Origin: Fuerstiella sp.
GTDB taxonomy: Bacteria > Planctomycetota > Planctomycetia > Planctomycetales > Planctomycetaceae
NCBI GenBank assembly: GCA_029247265.1
Contig: JAQWLN010000032.1
Span: 1-42,552 of the forward strand
Reading direction: 5' to 3'
Length of the DNA stretch: 42,552 nt
Part shown: positions 35,498 through 42,552 of the stretch, piece after piece
Layout of the letters: each line of letters opens with the position of its first letter
How positions within the stretch are numbered: position 1 is the first letter of the stretch
Made by a program: the position numbers and the translations under genes
The notes under the pieces: generated by a model
Seen by the model: only the letters and a program-made list of their open reading frames with translations
What the model was told of the DNA's origin: nothing
Databases searched by the model: none

Positions 35498-36241
35498 TTA
35501 CGGCTTTCTCAGCGAGGCGCGATACTCCTCGATGATCGCTTCCGGAGCTTCGTTGAAGGCCTGAACACAGCCGTGACAGCACACGTAGTAGGTTTTCCCC
35601 TGAAAGCTGACGGGAATCGTACCGAGACCGCCCGTCACCACACATCTGCGTTGTCCGTTGCCAGACTGTGCCAGTTTGGCGCCGGCTCGAGTGTATCCAA
35701 TCCCGAAGTCTCGACGAAAGCTTCCGTTCGGCGAAGTTTGTTTCTCAAACAGCAATGTTGCGCGAATGTCGCTTAATTGTTGCATCGTGCAACGATAAAC
35801 AACGCCGTCATCATTGCGAACTGTTTCGAGTCGAATGGCCCGGGGCCAGTCTGTGGGTGCTGGTCCGCGATATTCGTGAACGCCCTGCTTTGTTTTTCTG
35901 GTGAGGACCAGTTGTTTTTTCTTCTGATCCCATGCCAGACGCAGCTGTTCGAAACGCTCACTGCCCGTGGACTTCAGGACAACCGATGTTTCTGCGGCAC
36001 GGAATTGCCACTCGCAGACAGTCTTCTCTATCCAGGCCCCTTTTGAAGACCCGCGTTTCAACTGTCCAACACCACGCCAGTCACCGATCAGAGAATTGAA
36101 CGGATTGAGATCGTGCGTGCGATTCGAACGGCTGCCGGGCGGCTCGTCAGCCAAAGGAACAGCGGACACGCCCGGAAACAGTAAGGCAACAGCCAACAGA
36201 AACTGACATGGTGACTGCCGAAACAGTCCGATTCGATGCAT
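35498..36241 (-). CDS. Secreted protein with C-terminal TRASH/YHS-like metal-binding motif
   Basis: This 247-residue protein has a signal peptide ending near FPGVSAVPLA, a beta-rich middle domain (residues ~40-195) with GDWRGVGQLKRG and EWQFRA segments, and a short C-terminal module (~200-240) with RRCVVTGG, GTIPVSFQGKTYYVCCHGC and AFNEAPEAIIEEY. The Cys/GKxYYxCCxGC/FxxxP pattern is that of TRASH/YHS metal-binding modules used for copper, zinc or iron sensing or trafficking. The middle domain is not one I recognise. ATG 36241 is preferred over the upstream GTG 36262, because GAGG lies 6 nt upstream and the signal peptide follows. It is located just after the TatD-like gene but separated by 36 bp; cotranscription is possible. 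Confidence 0.65.
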   Translation of the reverse strand: MHRIGLFRQSPCQFLLAVALLFPGVSAVPLADEPPGSRSNRTHDLNPFNSLIGDWRGVGQLKRGSSKGAWIEKTVCEWQFRAAETSVVLKSTGSERFEQLRLAWDQKKKQLVLTRKTKQGVHEYRGPAPTDWPRAIRLETVRNDDGVVYRCTMQQLSDIRATLLFEKQTSPNGSFRRDFGIGYTRAGAKLAQSGNGQRRCVVTGGLGTIPVSFQGKTYYVCCHGCVQAFNEAPEAIIEEYRASLRKP

Positions 36242-36277
36242 CTCACACCTCAGTTCTTTCACCGGCGTGAAGTAGAT

Positions 36278-37096
36278 TCAAACTAACGAGAAGTTTGGAG
36301 ACTGACTGAGAAACTGCTGCGGATTGTCGAACGTCACTTTGTCAACGGTCGTCGGTGCGTGACCTCGGCGACGCATCTCCAACCGAGCTTTCGGGACGGC
36401 CAGCGGATCACTGCAGCCCCAGTCACCCGCGGAATTCATCCAGATCCGTTCGTCACCGTACATTTCGATGATGTCCGCGGCACGCTGAGGCGTGACTTTC
36501 GTGTCGGGATACAGAGTCATCCCCGCCCAGAACCCGCGTTCCAGAACTTCGGGCACGGTGTGCTCCTCGACATGATCAATCAGAATTCGTCCAGGATCAA
36601 TCGTGCTGGCCGACAGCGCATCCATAATCAGTCGAGTGCCCTTGAGTTTGTCCTCCAGGTGCGGCGTATGCACCAGCACCATCTGGTTGTACGTTTCTGC
36701 AAGCGCGATCTGTTCTTCCAGGATAATCAGTTCGTTCTTTGTGTTCTTATTAAGACCGATCTCGCCGATGCCCAGAACGTTGCCGCCACATAATTGGTCT
36801 TTGCTGTTCAGGAAATCCGGGATCATCGACACCACTTCGCGAGCGAACCCCGGGTCGTCTGCTTCTTTCGGATTGATACACAACCAGGTAAAGTGCTGAA
36901 TGCCGAACTGAGCAGCCCGTTTCGGCTCGTATTCCGTCAACTGCCGGAAGTAGTCGTAAAACCCCTGAGCTGATGAACGGTCAAAACCTGCCCAGAAAGC
37001 CGGTTCCGTGATGGCGATACATCCTGCCTGTGCCATTCGCTGATAGTCATCAGTAGTGCGCGACACCATGTGAATGTGGGGGTCGATATACTTCAC
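36278..37096 (-). CDS. TatD-like metal-dependent hydrolase
   Basis: This is a 272-residue TIM-barrel hydrolase of the TatD/amidohydrolase type. Expected metal residues are visible: His7 and His9 (PHIHM), Glu112 (GIGEIG), His143 (LVHTPH), His175 (IDHVEE) and Asp225 (SAGDWG). True TatD proteins are cytoplasmic nucleases. This version is closer to the EboB-like group found in planctomycetes, cyanobacteria and others, whose role is unknown (recollection, not verified). It begins at GTG 37096, overlapping the stop of the preceding small gene by 4 bp (GTGA), a strong sign of translational coupling. No other ebo-type gene is adjacent in the window. Confidence 0.75.
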   Translation of the reverse strand: MKYIDPHIHMVSRTTDDYQRMAQAGCIAITEPAFWAGFDRSSAQGFYDYFRQLTEYEPKRAAQFGIQHFTWLCINPKEADDPGFAREVVSMIPDFLNSKDQLCGGNVLGIGEIGLNKNTKNELIILEEQIALAETYNQMVLVHTPHLEDKLKGTRLIMDALSASTIDPGRILIDHVEEHTVPEVLERGFWAGMTLYPDTKVTPQRAADIIEMYGDERIWMNSAGDWGCSDPLAVPKARLEMRRRGHAPTTVDKVTFDNPQQFLSQSPNFSLV

Positions 37097-37389
37097 GCGG
37101 CACCCCCATCCGTCAGCGAAACCGCGCCCATAGCCCCCTTCATGCCGTCGGCTGACCGAGGCAACTCGGTGCTATGGTCACTGAGCAACTCCAGAATCCG
37201 TCTGGCCCGGTGTGTCTGACCGTCCAGCAGAATTTCAACAGCACGCCGAAATGCCTCGTCACGGAAATCCGAAAGATCGTCTCCCTGGCCACGGTCAATG
37301 CGATCCAGGTAGGCGGCGATGTCCACCAGCTTGGCTCGGTGTTCCATAAAGTAGGTGTCAACCACCTGCTGTTTCGTTTGAGGATTCAT
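37093..37389 (-). CDS. Small alpha-helical protein coupled to the TatD-like hydrolase
   Basis: This protein of 98 residues has predicted helices throughout: VVDTYFMEHRAKLVDIAAYL, FRDEAFRRAVEILL and RARRILELLSDHS. It is rich in Arg, Leu and Asp, without a signal peptide, membrane segment or metal motif. I do not recognise a characterised family; I have an impression that similar small proteins precede TatD-like hydrolases in other planctomycetes, but cannot check this. Its stop codon overlaps the GTG start of the hydrolase (GTGA, 37093-37096), indicating coexpression at near-equal levels and a likely functional or physical partnership. It starts at ATG 37389. Confidence 0.6.
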   Translation of the reverse strand: MNPQTKQQVVDTYFMEHRAKLVDIAAYLDRIDRGQGDDLSDFRDEAFRRAVEILLDGQTHRARRILELLSDHSTELPRSADGMKGAMGAVSLTDGGAA

Positions 37390-37741
37390 ATTGAGGCGTC
37401 TGCAAAAGGACCGTTCTCATTCTCCAGTGACCGAGATGTCGGCGACGTGATTGAGCGATTTTAGCGTCATTGAGTCGATTATCCACCGTTTCCAGCACGG
37501 CGAGACCGTTCCCCGATAAGACTGTTTGAGATACGAATTGAGGTGCACACCTGATCGTCGTGACATCAAGATCATCGGTTTGTGGAACGATGGCGTCTCG
37601 GGGGCCCGCGTTGTGGCGGATGTCACACATACTCTCGGAATTGCTGCCGATGCCCCACGCTGACGCTGTGTGTCCTGTTCAATTCCCTTTATGCTCCAAC
37701 GCTGTCTAACGGGCTCGCTGAATTCTGAAAGATCGATTGCT
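37390..37741. other. 352-bp divergent promoter region
   Basis: This region lies between the small coupled protein gene (minus) and the PQQ-propeller gene (plus). It contains a short dyad AGGTG-CA-CACCT at 37541-37552. No gene or RNA is evident; the minus-strand frames here have no family resemblance. Promoters could not be placed. Confidence 0.4.
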
Positions 37742-39325
37742 GTGAAAACATTTCATTCTGTTTCACTGTTTGTGCTGCTTACATCAGCTTCTGCGGTCTG
37801 CGCCGGAGAGACGTGGCCTCAGGCGGCCGGACCGAACGGTTCGTGGACGACTGAGACTCATCACCGTGTGCCGACCGGCTGGAGTGGGAGTACGGGGCAG
37901 AATATTCTGTGGGCGGCGACGCTGGACGAGGGTGGGCAGAGCGGAATTGCCGTGTCCGGTGACCGCATGTTTCTGACGATCAATAAGCCGCTGCCCACGG
38001 GGACGACCGTCAAAGAGGCGGCGGGCACGGACGTTGTTGGGCAGTGCTTTGATGCCGCAACGGGCCGCAAACTGTGGCAGGTCGAGCTTCCCGGCAGGAA
38101 ACCGATGCCTCATTCAGGGTTATTTTCCGACAACACCTCACCGACACCCGTGACGGACGGACGGCATGTGTGGTTCATAAACGCGGGCGGTCTGATCGTC
38201 TGCTGTACGGTGGAAGGCAAACAGGTCTGGTCACGGAAGTTCGAGACCAGAACGCGACACAACGCTAAGAACTGCGAACCAATGCTGTACGGCAACTGGC
38301 TGATGTATGTGGCCATGCGTGACGAAGACGACCCGGCACGCCGCCCCATGCTGGCACAGAAAGGCAAGCGGGAAAGTAATGCCGACGGTTGGCCGTGGAC
38401 GTTCGTGCGAGCGTGGGATAAGTCGACGGGGCAGCCCCAGTGGGTAGCCGCAGACGGTACCAGTATTCACAACACTCCGACGTGCGGCATGGCCGGAGGC
38501 AAACCGGTCTTGTTTCATGGACGCGGTGGAGGTCATCGGCCTCCTGAAGAACCATACGGGTTTTCGCTCACCAGTCTTGACCAGGCAACGCCTGGTGAAA
38601 CGCTGTGGCGGAAAGACATCACCACTGGCATGGCGTTCTTCGTGACAGATTTTGACGACCGTTTCGCGTACTGCTTCGACACCGGATCACTGGTTGTGCT
38701 GGACATTAATTCGGGTGAAACCCGAAAAACGATCTCGCTTTTCCAAAACGTCGACGTGCGAAAATGGGCCCCGTCGAGGGAACAACACACCCTGCAGTCA
38801 AACACCAGTTTCAAGCCACCTGGTAAGAAGACACGAAGTTATCCGACCAACCAGACGAATATTGTGGTCGACGGGTACTGTCTGTTTATGAGTCATGAAG
38901 GGCACATGATTGGTCGAGCGAATATCGAGACCGGGAATGTGGAGTATCTGCAGGTGCCGATTCAGGTCGTGCGTTCGCGAGACGGTGGCGAGCAATTGCT
39001 GTGGGACCGGCACATTCCCGCGGACACGCAGAACTCGCGAGGTATTGACACGGCGGCTGACCGCCGAGCGAAAAGTGACGGATGGGGGCACGTGACATCC
39101 GCCAGCCCCATCGCAATCAATAATCTTGTCTATTTTTCAACCATGCTGGGGACGGTGTACGTTATCGATGCGAGTGCCGAACAGTTTGATGCGGCCGCTC
39201 TGGTTGCAGTGAATGATCTTGGACCGGCTGGCAAAACCTGGAGTCTCAGTTCGATCAGCTACGCGGACGGTCGATTATATCATCGCGGGCTCAAGCGGCT
39301 GGTCTGTATCGCCGAGTCGCCATGA
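37742..39325 (+). CDS. Secreted PQQ-repeat (BamB-like) beta-propeller protein
   Basis: The protein (527 aa) has a clear signal peptide when started at GTG 37742 (KTFHSVSLFVLLTSASAVCA). An N-terminal segment WPQAAGPNGSWTT matches the opening of planctomycete PQQ-repeat proteins. Several propeller blades can be discerned from the recurring A-x-D-x-x-x-G-x-x-x-W/L pattern: FDAATGRKLWQVELPG, CCTVEGKQVWSRKF, AWDKSTGQPQWVAADG, LDINSGETRKTISLF and NIETGNVEYLQVP. There are no PQQ-binding or dehydrogenase catalytic residues that I can identify, so it is more likely a binding or scaffold protein than an enzyme. The frame extends upstream to 37670, but that leader is not signal-like. It is followed by a good terminator at 39408. 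Confidence 0.82.
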   Translation: MKTFHSVSLFVLLTSASAVCAGETWPQAAGPNGSWTTETHHRVPTGWSGSTGQNILWAATLDEGGQSGIAVSGDRMFLTINKPLPTGTTVKEAAGTDVVGQCFDAATGRKLWQVELPGRKPMPHSGLFSDNTSPTPVTDGRHVWFINAGGLIVCCTVEGKQVWSRKFETRTRHNAKNCEPMLYGNWLMYVAMRDEDDPARRPMLAQKGKRESNADGWPWTFVRAWDKSTGQPQWVAADGTSIHNTPTCGMAGGKPVLFHGRGGGHRPPEEPYGFSLTSLDQATPGETLWRKDITTGMAFFVTDFDDRFAYCFDTGSLVVLDINSGETRKTISLFQNVDVRKWAPSREQHTLQSNTSFKPPGKKTRSYPTNQTNIVVDGYCLFMSHEGHMIGRANIETGNVEYLQVPIQVVRSRDGGEQLLWDRHIPADTQNSRGIDTAADRRAKSDGWGHVTSASPIAINNLVYFSTMLGTVYVIDASAEQFDAAALVAVNDLGPAGKTWSLSSISYADGRLYHRGLKRLVCIAESP

Positions 39326-39398
39326 CTGCGGGCGTGGCATAATCAGAATTCAGAAGAGGCGAAAGTTACCCGGCGTTTTCATTTCACAGGCGTACTTT

Positions 39399-39469
39399 GT
39401 TTAACCGCGCGGGCGACGCCCGCGTTTTATTCACGCAAGTACACGCTCCCGCTGGGCTTGCGGTTAAAC
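39399..39469. repeat. 71-bp inverted-repeat-bounded intergenic element
   Basis: A 10-bp perfect inverted repeat, GTTTAACCGC (39399-39408) and GCGGTTAAAC (39460-39469), brackets the terminator hairpin and a second pairing CGCAAG / CTTGCG (within 39433-39462). The layout resembles dispersed palindromic intergenic elements. Only one copy of this form lies in the window, so its repetitive nature is inferred from structure and a recollection of planctomycete intergenic sequences. Confidence 0.5.
39408..39428 (+). terminator. Rho-independent terminator after the PQQ-propeller gene
   Basis: There is a perfect 7-bp stem CGCGGGC / GCCCGCG with a 3-nt loop (GAC), directly followed by TTTTATT. It lies 83 bp past the stop at 39325. 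This is the best intrinsic terminator in the window. It is also nested inside the inverted-repeat element 39399-39469. Confidence 0.75.
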
Positions 39470-39583
39470 GAGAATAGTTTGCCCCTCAGCAACGTGCTTC
39501 GATCTGTGTTCGCTTTTCAGACCGTGTGGAATTCGCCATGATGACATGTCTCTGTTCCGGCATTATTCATCGGGAGTTCATCT

Positions 39584-40759
39584 GTGGCACTTCGAATCTG
39601 CGTTCTAAGCTGTTTGGCGACACTGCTGTTTACTGTTTCTGAATTGAAAGGTGCTGAGCCGATGGCGAACGCAGCCAGTCAACAGGGTGATCTGATCGAT
39701 GTGTGGCTGGGAACCAGCAGTCGGAAGCCCAGTCAGGGAATCTATCACTGCACGCTGAACACCTCCAGCGGCAAGCTGTCCGACCCCACACTGGTGGCAC
39801 AGATCTCCGGACCCGGATTTCTGGCGATGCATCCGTCGCTGTCTGTGCTGTATGCTGTCGGAGGAGTTGACGGAAAACCATCGGTGGCAGCGTACGCGAT
39901 TGATGGCACGATGAAAAACGCATCGCTGACGTTCATGAATGCCATCGAAATCGGTGATGGCGGTGCGGCTCATGTGTCAGTGGATGCAACTGGGAAAACG
40001 GTCCTGACCGCTCAGTATGGCGGTGGGTCCACGGGGGTCTTTTCGCTGAACGACGATGGTTCGCTGAAGGCTCGCACACAACTGATCAAACACGAAGGTG
40101 CTTCCAATGCGGTCACTGGGCGACAAACCAAATCACATGCTCACTGGACGGGGTTTTCTCCGGACAACCAGTTTGCTTTTGTACCTGACCTGGGACTGGA
40201 CAAGGTGCTGATCTACAAAGTCGATGCAGCAGCGTCAGAAATTCAGTCACACGGAGCGGGCACAATCGCCCCCGGCGGCGGCCCTCGCCACATGAAGTTT
40301 CACAACAACGGAAAATGGATCTACGTTCTGCATGAACTGGATCTAAGCGTTACTGTCTTCGACTATGACGCGGCTGCCGGCACAATGACGGCAAAGCAGA
40401 CGATCGAAACCGTGCCGAAGGCGGCGTTGGCAAAGGAAAAATTCAAGAGTTGCTCTGAGATTCGAGTCCACCCATCCGGACGATTTGTCTACGCGGCGAA
40501 CCGCGGACACGACACAATTACCGTTTTCAGGGTCGATCCGAGTTCCGGCGAACTGACGTTTGTCGAACGGGAGTTCGTTCGCGGTGCAACACCGCGTAAC
40601 TTCAACATCGATCCGTCAGGGAAATGGTTGCTGGCGGCCGGGCAGGACTCTCACACTTTGGCATCGTTCGAAGTGAATTCTGCCAACGGTGAACTGGCCT
40701 ATAATCGCAGCAACGTCCATGCTCCATCATGCATCTGTGTACTGTTCGGACATGAATAA
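39584..40759 (+). CDS. Secreted lactonase-family (6-phosphogluconolactonase-like) beta-propeller
   Basis: This 391-residue protein is a seven-bladed propeller of the Pgl/YbhE lactonase family. It has a signal peptide (MALRICVLSCLATLLF, ending LKGAEP), then GTSSRKPSQGIYHCTLN and a blade series. Family motifs are FLAMHPSLSVLYAVG, GGGPRHMKFHNNGKWIYVLHE, SEIRVHPSGRFVYAANRGHDTITVF and TPRNFNIDPSGKWLLAAGQDS. Members hydrolyse sugar lactones, but secreted homologues in planctomycetes have no proven substrate. GTG 39584 is preceded by GGAG 8 nt upstream, a good ribosome binding site. It is monocistronic and convergent with the AI-2E permease gene across 22 bp. Confidence 0.88.
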   Translation: MALRICVLSCLATLLFTVSELKGAEPMANAASQQGDLIDVWLGTSSRKPSQGIYHCTLNTSSGKLSDPTLVAQISGPGFLAMHPSLSVLYAVGGVDGKPSVAAYAIDGTMKNASLTFMNAIEIGDGGAAHVSVDATGKTVLTAQYGGGSTGVFSLNDDGSLKARTQLIKHEGASNAVTGRQTKSHAHWTGFSPDNQFAFVPDLGLDKVLIYKVDAAASEIQSHGAGTIAPGGGPRHMKFHNNGKWIYVLHELDLSVTVFDYDAAAGTMTAKQTIETVPKAALAKEKFKSCSEIRVHPSGRFVYAANRGHDTITVFRVDPSSGELTFVEREFVRGATPRNFNIDPSGKWLLAAGQDSHTLASFEVNSANGELAYNRSNVHAPSCICVLFGHE

Positions 40760-40781
40760 CGGCGCTGAAGATGGGGTTAGA

Positions 40782-42113
40782 TTACGTACTCGCGTTGCCC
40801 ATCAGCGTAGCAATCCACCGAGTGTCCTCAAAGCCGTCCAGAGCAATCCGAGCGGTCATCGTCAGCGGTACGGAAAGCAGCATGCCGATGGGGCCCAGTA
40901 CCCAGCCCCAGAAAATCAGAGAGAAGAAGACGATCAGAGGTGACAGACCAAGTCCCTTGCCCATTATGCGTGGCTCAATGAAATTGCCAATTGCGCCATT
41001 AATGACTGCGAATCCCGCCGCCACGGCACCGCCGACAAGGAATGTCGATTCCAGCGACGCGATCAGAACTGCCGGAATTGCAGCCAGGATTGATCCCACG
41101 TTGGGGATGTAGTTAAAGAAGAATGCCAGCAGTCCCCACAAAGCCGGGTGCGGCACTTTCAGTGGAATCAGCCAGAGTGTCACCAGAATACCAGTCGCCA
41201 GACTGATCCAGGTCTTAATGACAATGTAGTGCTGAATACTTTCGACAATCTGGTCAGCTCGTGCCTTCGTTTCTTCCGTGCGGACAAATGCACTTTTCAT
41301 TTTGGCGTTGAACGTGCCGACTTCCAGCAGAATGAAAACAACAGTCAGCAGGATCAGAAATACGTTGCTAAGCACCTTGCCGATACTGCCAACAACGCTG
41401 GCTGCCCAGGACAGCGCCATTCCCGGATCGAATTGTGAATACAAAAATTCGCCCAGGCTCTTTCGCGGCTCAACCCGTGGCGACGCCACATCACCGTCAC
41501 CGTCATCCTTCGTGTCGATCTCTGGAAGATCTGACGATTCGGCGTCTGTCAGTGCGGGCTGATCGCTGTCGACTTCCCGTACGATGTCGATCCTTTCTGG
41601 ATCGTCGGTGTCGGTCGTTTCTTCCACCGATTTGACGACGTCCGCCACAGGGGTCTGCTCAGCATTGCTGTTCGCCCCTTCGCCGGCGTCTGACTCCGCA
41701 GCGGCCTCCAACTCATCGTCTGTGGTTGCGGTGTCGCTTTTGATGTCGATTACACTCGACAACCAGCGTTCCACGATGGCACGCTTTTCAAGAATTCTGT
41801 CTCGATAATGATCCTGCTGCTCATCGGACGTGAAGCTGGCGATTGATCCGGTGACAAAGAAAACCACACCGATCAGAGTGGCCGACAGCACGCTGATGAC
41901 TATCAGAAGAGCCAGCCAGTCGGCAATCTTTCTTTTGGTGAGCCCGAAGTAAGCGGGGGCCGTAATGACGGACAGAAAGACGGCCAGCAACAACGGATTC
42001 AGAATGGGCTCAGCTGCCCGCAAGCCGGCCACTACAATGACAAATGCGGCCGCCATGTACAGGAAAGAAACTCCGCGGTCCTGTGGCTGCGGAGATGATG
42101 TGCTGTCAGTCAT
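40782..42113 (-). CDS. AI-2E family (PerM-like) permease with an acidic insert
   Basis: This 443-residue polytopic membrane protein has two helices near 19-55 (FLYMAAAFVIVVAG, PLLLAVFLSVITAP), one at ~66-95, a long extramembrane loop, and four or five further helices in the last 210 residues, ending with GFAVINGAIGNFIEPRIMGKGLGLSPLIVF, the family signature. The usual loop is replaced or enlarged by ~95 residues (125-218) very rich in Asp, Glu, Ser and Thr, predicted disordered. Family members transport small molecules and ions, with autoinducer-2 export shown for only a few. ATG 42113 is chosen; upstream residues in the open frame overlap a structured intergenic region. Confidence 0.85.
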   Translation of the reverse strand: MTDSTSSPQPQDRGVSFLYMAAAFVIVVAGLRAAEPILNPLLLAVFLSVITAPAYFGLTKRKIADWLALLIVISVLSATLIGVVFFVTGSIASFTSDEQQDHYRDRILEKRAIVERWLSSVIDIKSDTATTDDELEAAAESDAGEGANSNAEQTPVADVVKSVEETTDTDDPERIDIVREVDSDQPALTDAESSDLPEIDTKDDGDGDVASPRVEPRKSLGEFLYSQFDPGMALSWAASVVGSIGKVLSNVFLILLTVVFILLEVGTFNAKMKSAFVRTEETKARADQIVESIQHYIVIKTWISLATGILVTLWLIPLKVPHPALWGLLAFFFNYIPNVGSILAAIPAVLIASLESTFLVGGAVAAGFAVINGAIGNFIEPRIMGKGLGLSPLIVFFSLIFWGWVLGPIGMLLSVPLTMTARIALDGFEDTRWIATLMGNAST

Positions 42114-42255
42114 CACACAATTCCCACGCGGCATAGCCACGTTTCCAAAGTCGGTGAAGCAACCACCTCTATTACCGTGCCTTGCTCCCAGGCTCCGGCC
42201 AGAGAGCATATTGTGCCGGAAGCTCCGCCTCGCCGAAACATTTGCGTCGCCCCAT

Positions 42256-42286
42256 CATGTTTGCGAAGCAGAGCTTCGCAAACATG
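42256..42286. repeat. 31-bp perfect hairpin element in a structured intergenic region
   Basis: A 14-bp perfect inverted repeat, CATGTTTGCGAAGC / GCTTCGCAAACATG, surrounds a 3-nt loop (AGA). It sits 69 bp downstream of the truncated MFS gene stop (minus) and 143 bp upstream of the AI-2E start, in a region with several GC-rich complementary segments. It may terminate the MFS transcript or be a dispersed palindromic repeat. No U-tract is adjacent. Confidence 0.6.
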
Positions 42287-42354
42287 GGTTTCCAAACCGG
42301 AGTTCAGGACCGAGAATCGCAAGGTGCTTACCAGAAAAATCGCGTCAGCTGTTG

Positions 42355-42552
42355 CTATTCAGTTCCTGCTTCTTCTTTCAGGCCATCCGTCTTGTCCCAG
42401 AATGTCAGGAAGAACAGTATGGCAACGCCGGCTGCCAGTCCCGCTGGCATTAACCAGAATTGTGCAGCACCTGCCAGCCAGCCTTCCTGTGTCGTCGGGT
42501 CCAGAGCGATGCTGTCACCCCAGTAGCCGAGAACGTAATTGCCGACCAGCAT
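42355..42552 (-). CDS. MFS permease, C-terminal fragment (cut by window edge)
   Basis: Only the last 65 or so residues are in the window. They include one hydrophobic segment (MPAGLAAGVAILFFLTFW) preceded by a stretch with GWLAGAAQFW, matching the final helix and tail of nucleoside:H+ symporter-like MFS permeases. The frame runs to the window edge, where an ATG is the first codon seen, so the true start lies outside. The C-terminal tail (DKTDGLKEEAGTE) is short and acidic. Function beyond membrane transport cannot be given. Confidence 0.6.
   Translation of the reverse strand: MLVGNYVLGYWGDSIALDPTTQEGWLAGAAQFWLMPAGLAAGVAILFFLTFWDKTDGLKEEAGTE

Overview
The window reads as a chromosomal segment of a planctomycete, probably Planctomycetaceae or a close relative. 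The gene content supports this: PA14/multi-heme cytochrome c proteins, several sulfatases, SGNH hydrolases, a Tat-exported Gfo/Idh/MocA oxidoreductase, a ThuA-like protein, a PQQ-repeat protein, loosely packed genes on both strands, and weak or absent Shine-Dalgarno sequences at many starts. This is inference from gene families; there is no rRNA or other phylogenetic marker here. I see no tRNA, rRNA, CRISPR array, insertion sequence or prophage.

Left part (1-9.9 kb): the 3' portion of a cytochrome c/PA14 gene, an unrecognised protein made of three Trp-rich ~76-residue repeats, then on the minus strand a ThuA-like secreted protein, a secreted metallo-beta-lactamase-fold protein and a small zinc-ribbon membrane protein. 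A 670-bp poorly coding stretch follows, then an MsrB lipoprotein, a four-CBS-motif protein and a MauE/DoxX-like membrane protein.

10-19 kb looks like a polysaccharide or ester degradation neighbourhood: a fusion of an SGNH hydrolase with an alpha/beta-hydrolase, an SDR oxidoreductase, a second SGNH hydrolase, a sulfatase (CSASR motif) behind a sugar isomerase-like TIM barrel, and a second sulfatase (CSPTR motif). A csrA gene and an orphan membrane histidine kinase follow (19.4-21.5 kb).

21.5-29.3 kb is the most system-like part. A minus-strand run of four genes (amidohydrolase, MlrC-like M81 peptidase, enolase-superfamily dehydratase, SelA-like PLP enzyme) is divergent from a second SelA-like PLP enzyme that overlaps an MFS transporter gene. 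The shared 212-bp intergenic region carries a perfect 7-3-7 dyad and a second 6-7-6 dyad, both plausible operators. The set suggests catabolism of an amide- or ester-linked sugar acid, amino sugar acid or modified amino acid. The transporter is broken by two in-frame stops, and next to it lies a response-regulator-like gene broken by a frameshift, so 28.4-29.7 kb is either decaying or contains sequence errors.

30-42.5 kb holds a FixJ-type response regulator downstream of an 11-G tract, a Gfo/Idh/MocA oxidoreductase, an MMPL/RND transporter, a secreted protein with a TRASH/YHS-like C-terminal metal site, a TatD-like hydrolase translationally coupled to a small helical protein, a secreted PQQ-type beta-propeller, a lactonase-type beta-propeller, an AI-2E family permease with an unusual acidic insert, and the C-terminus of an MFS permease. 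Two structured repeat-like elements sit at 39.4 kb and 42.27 kb.
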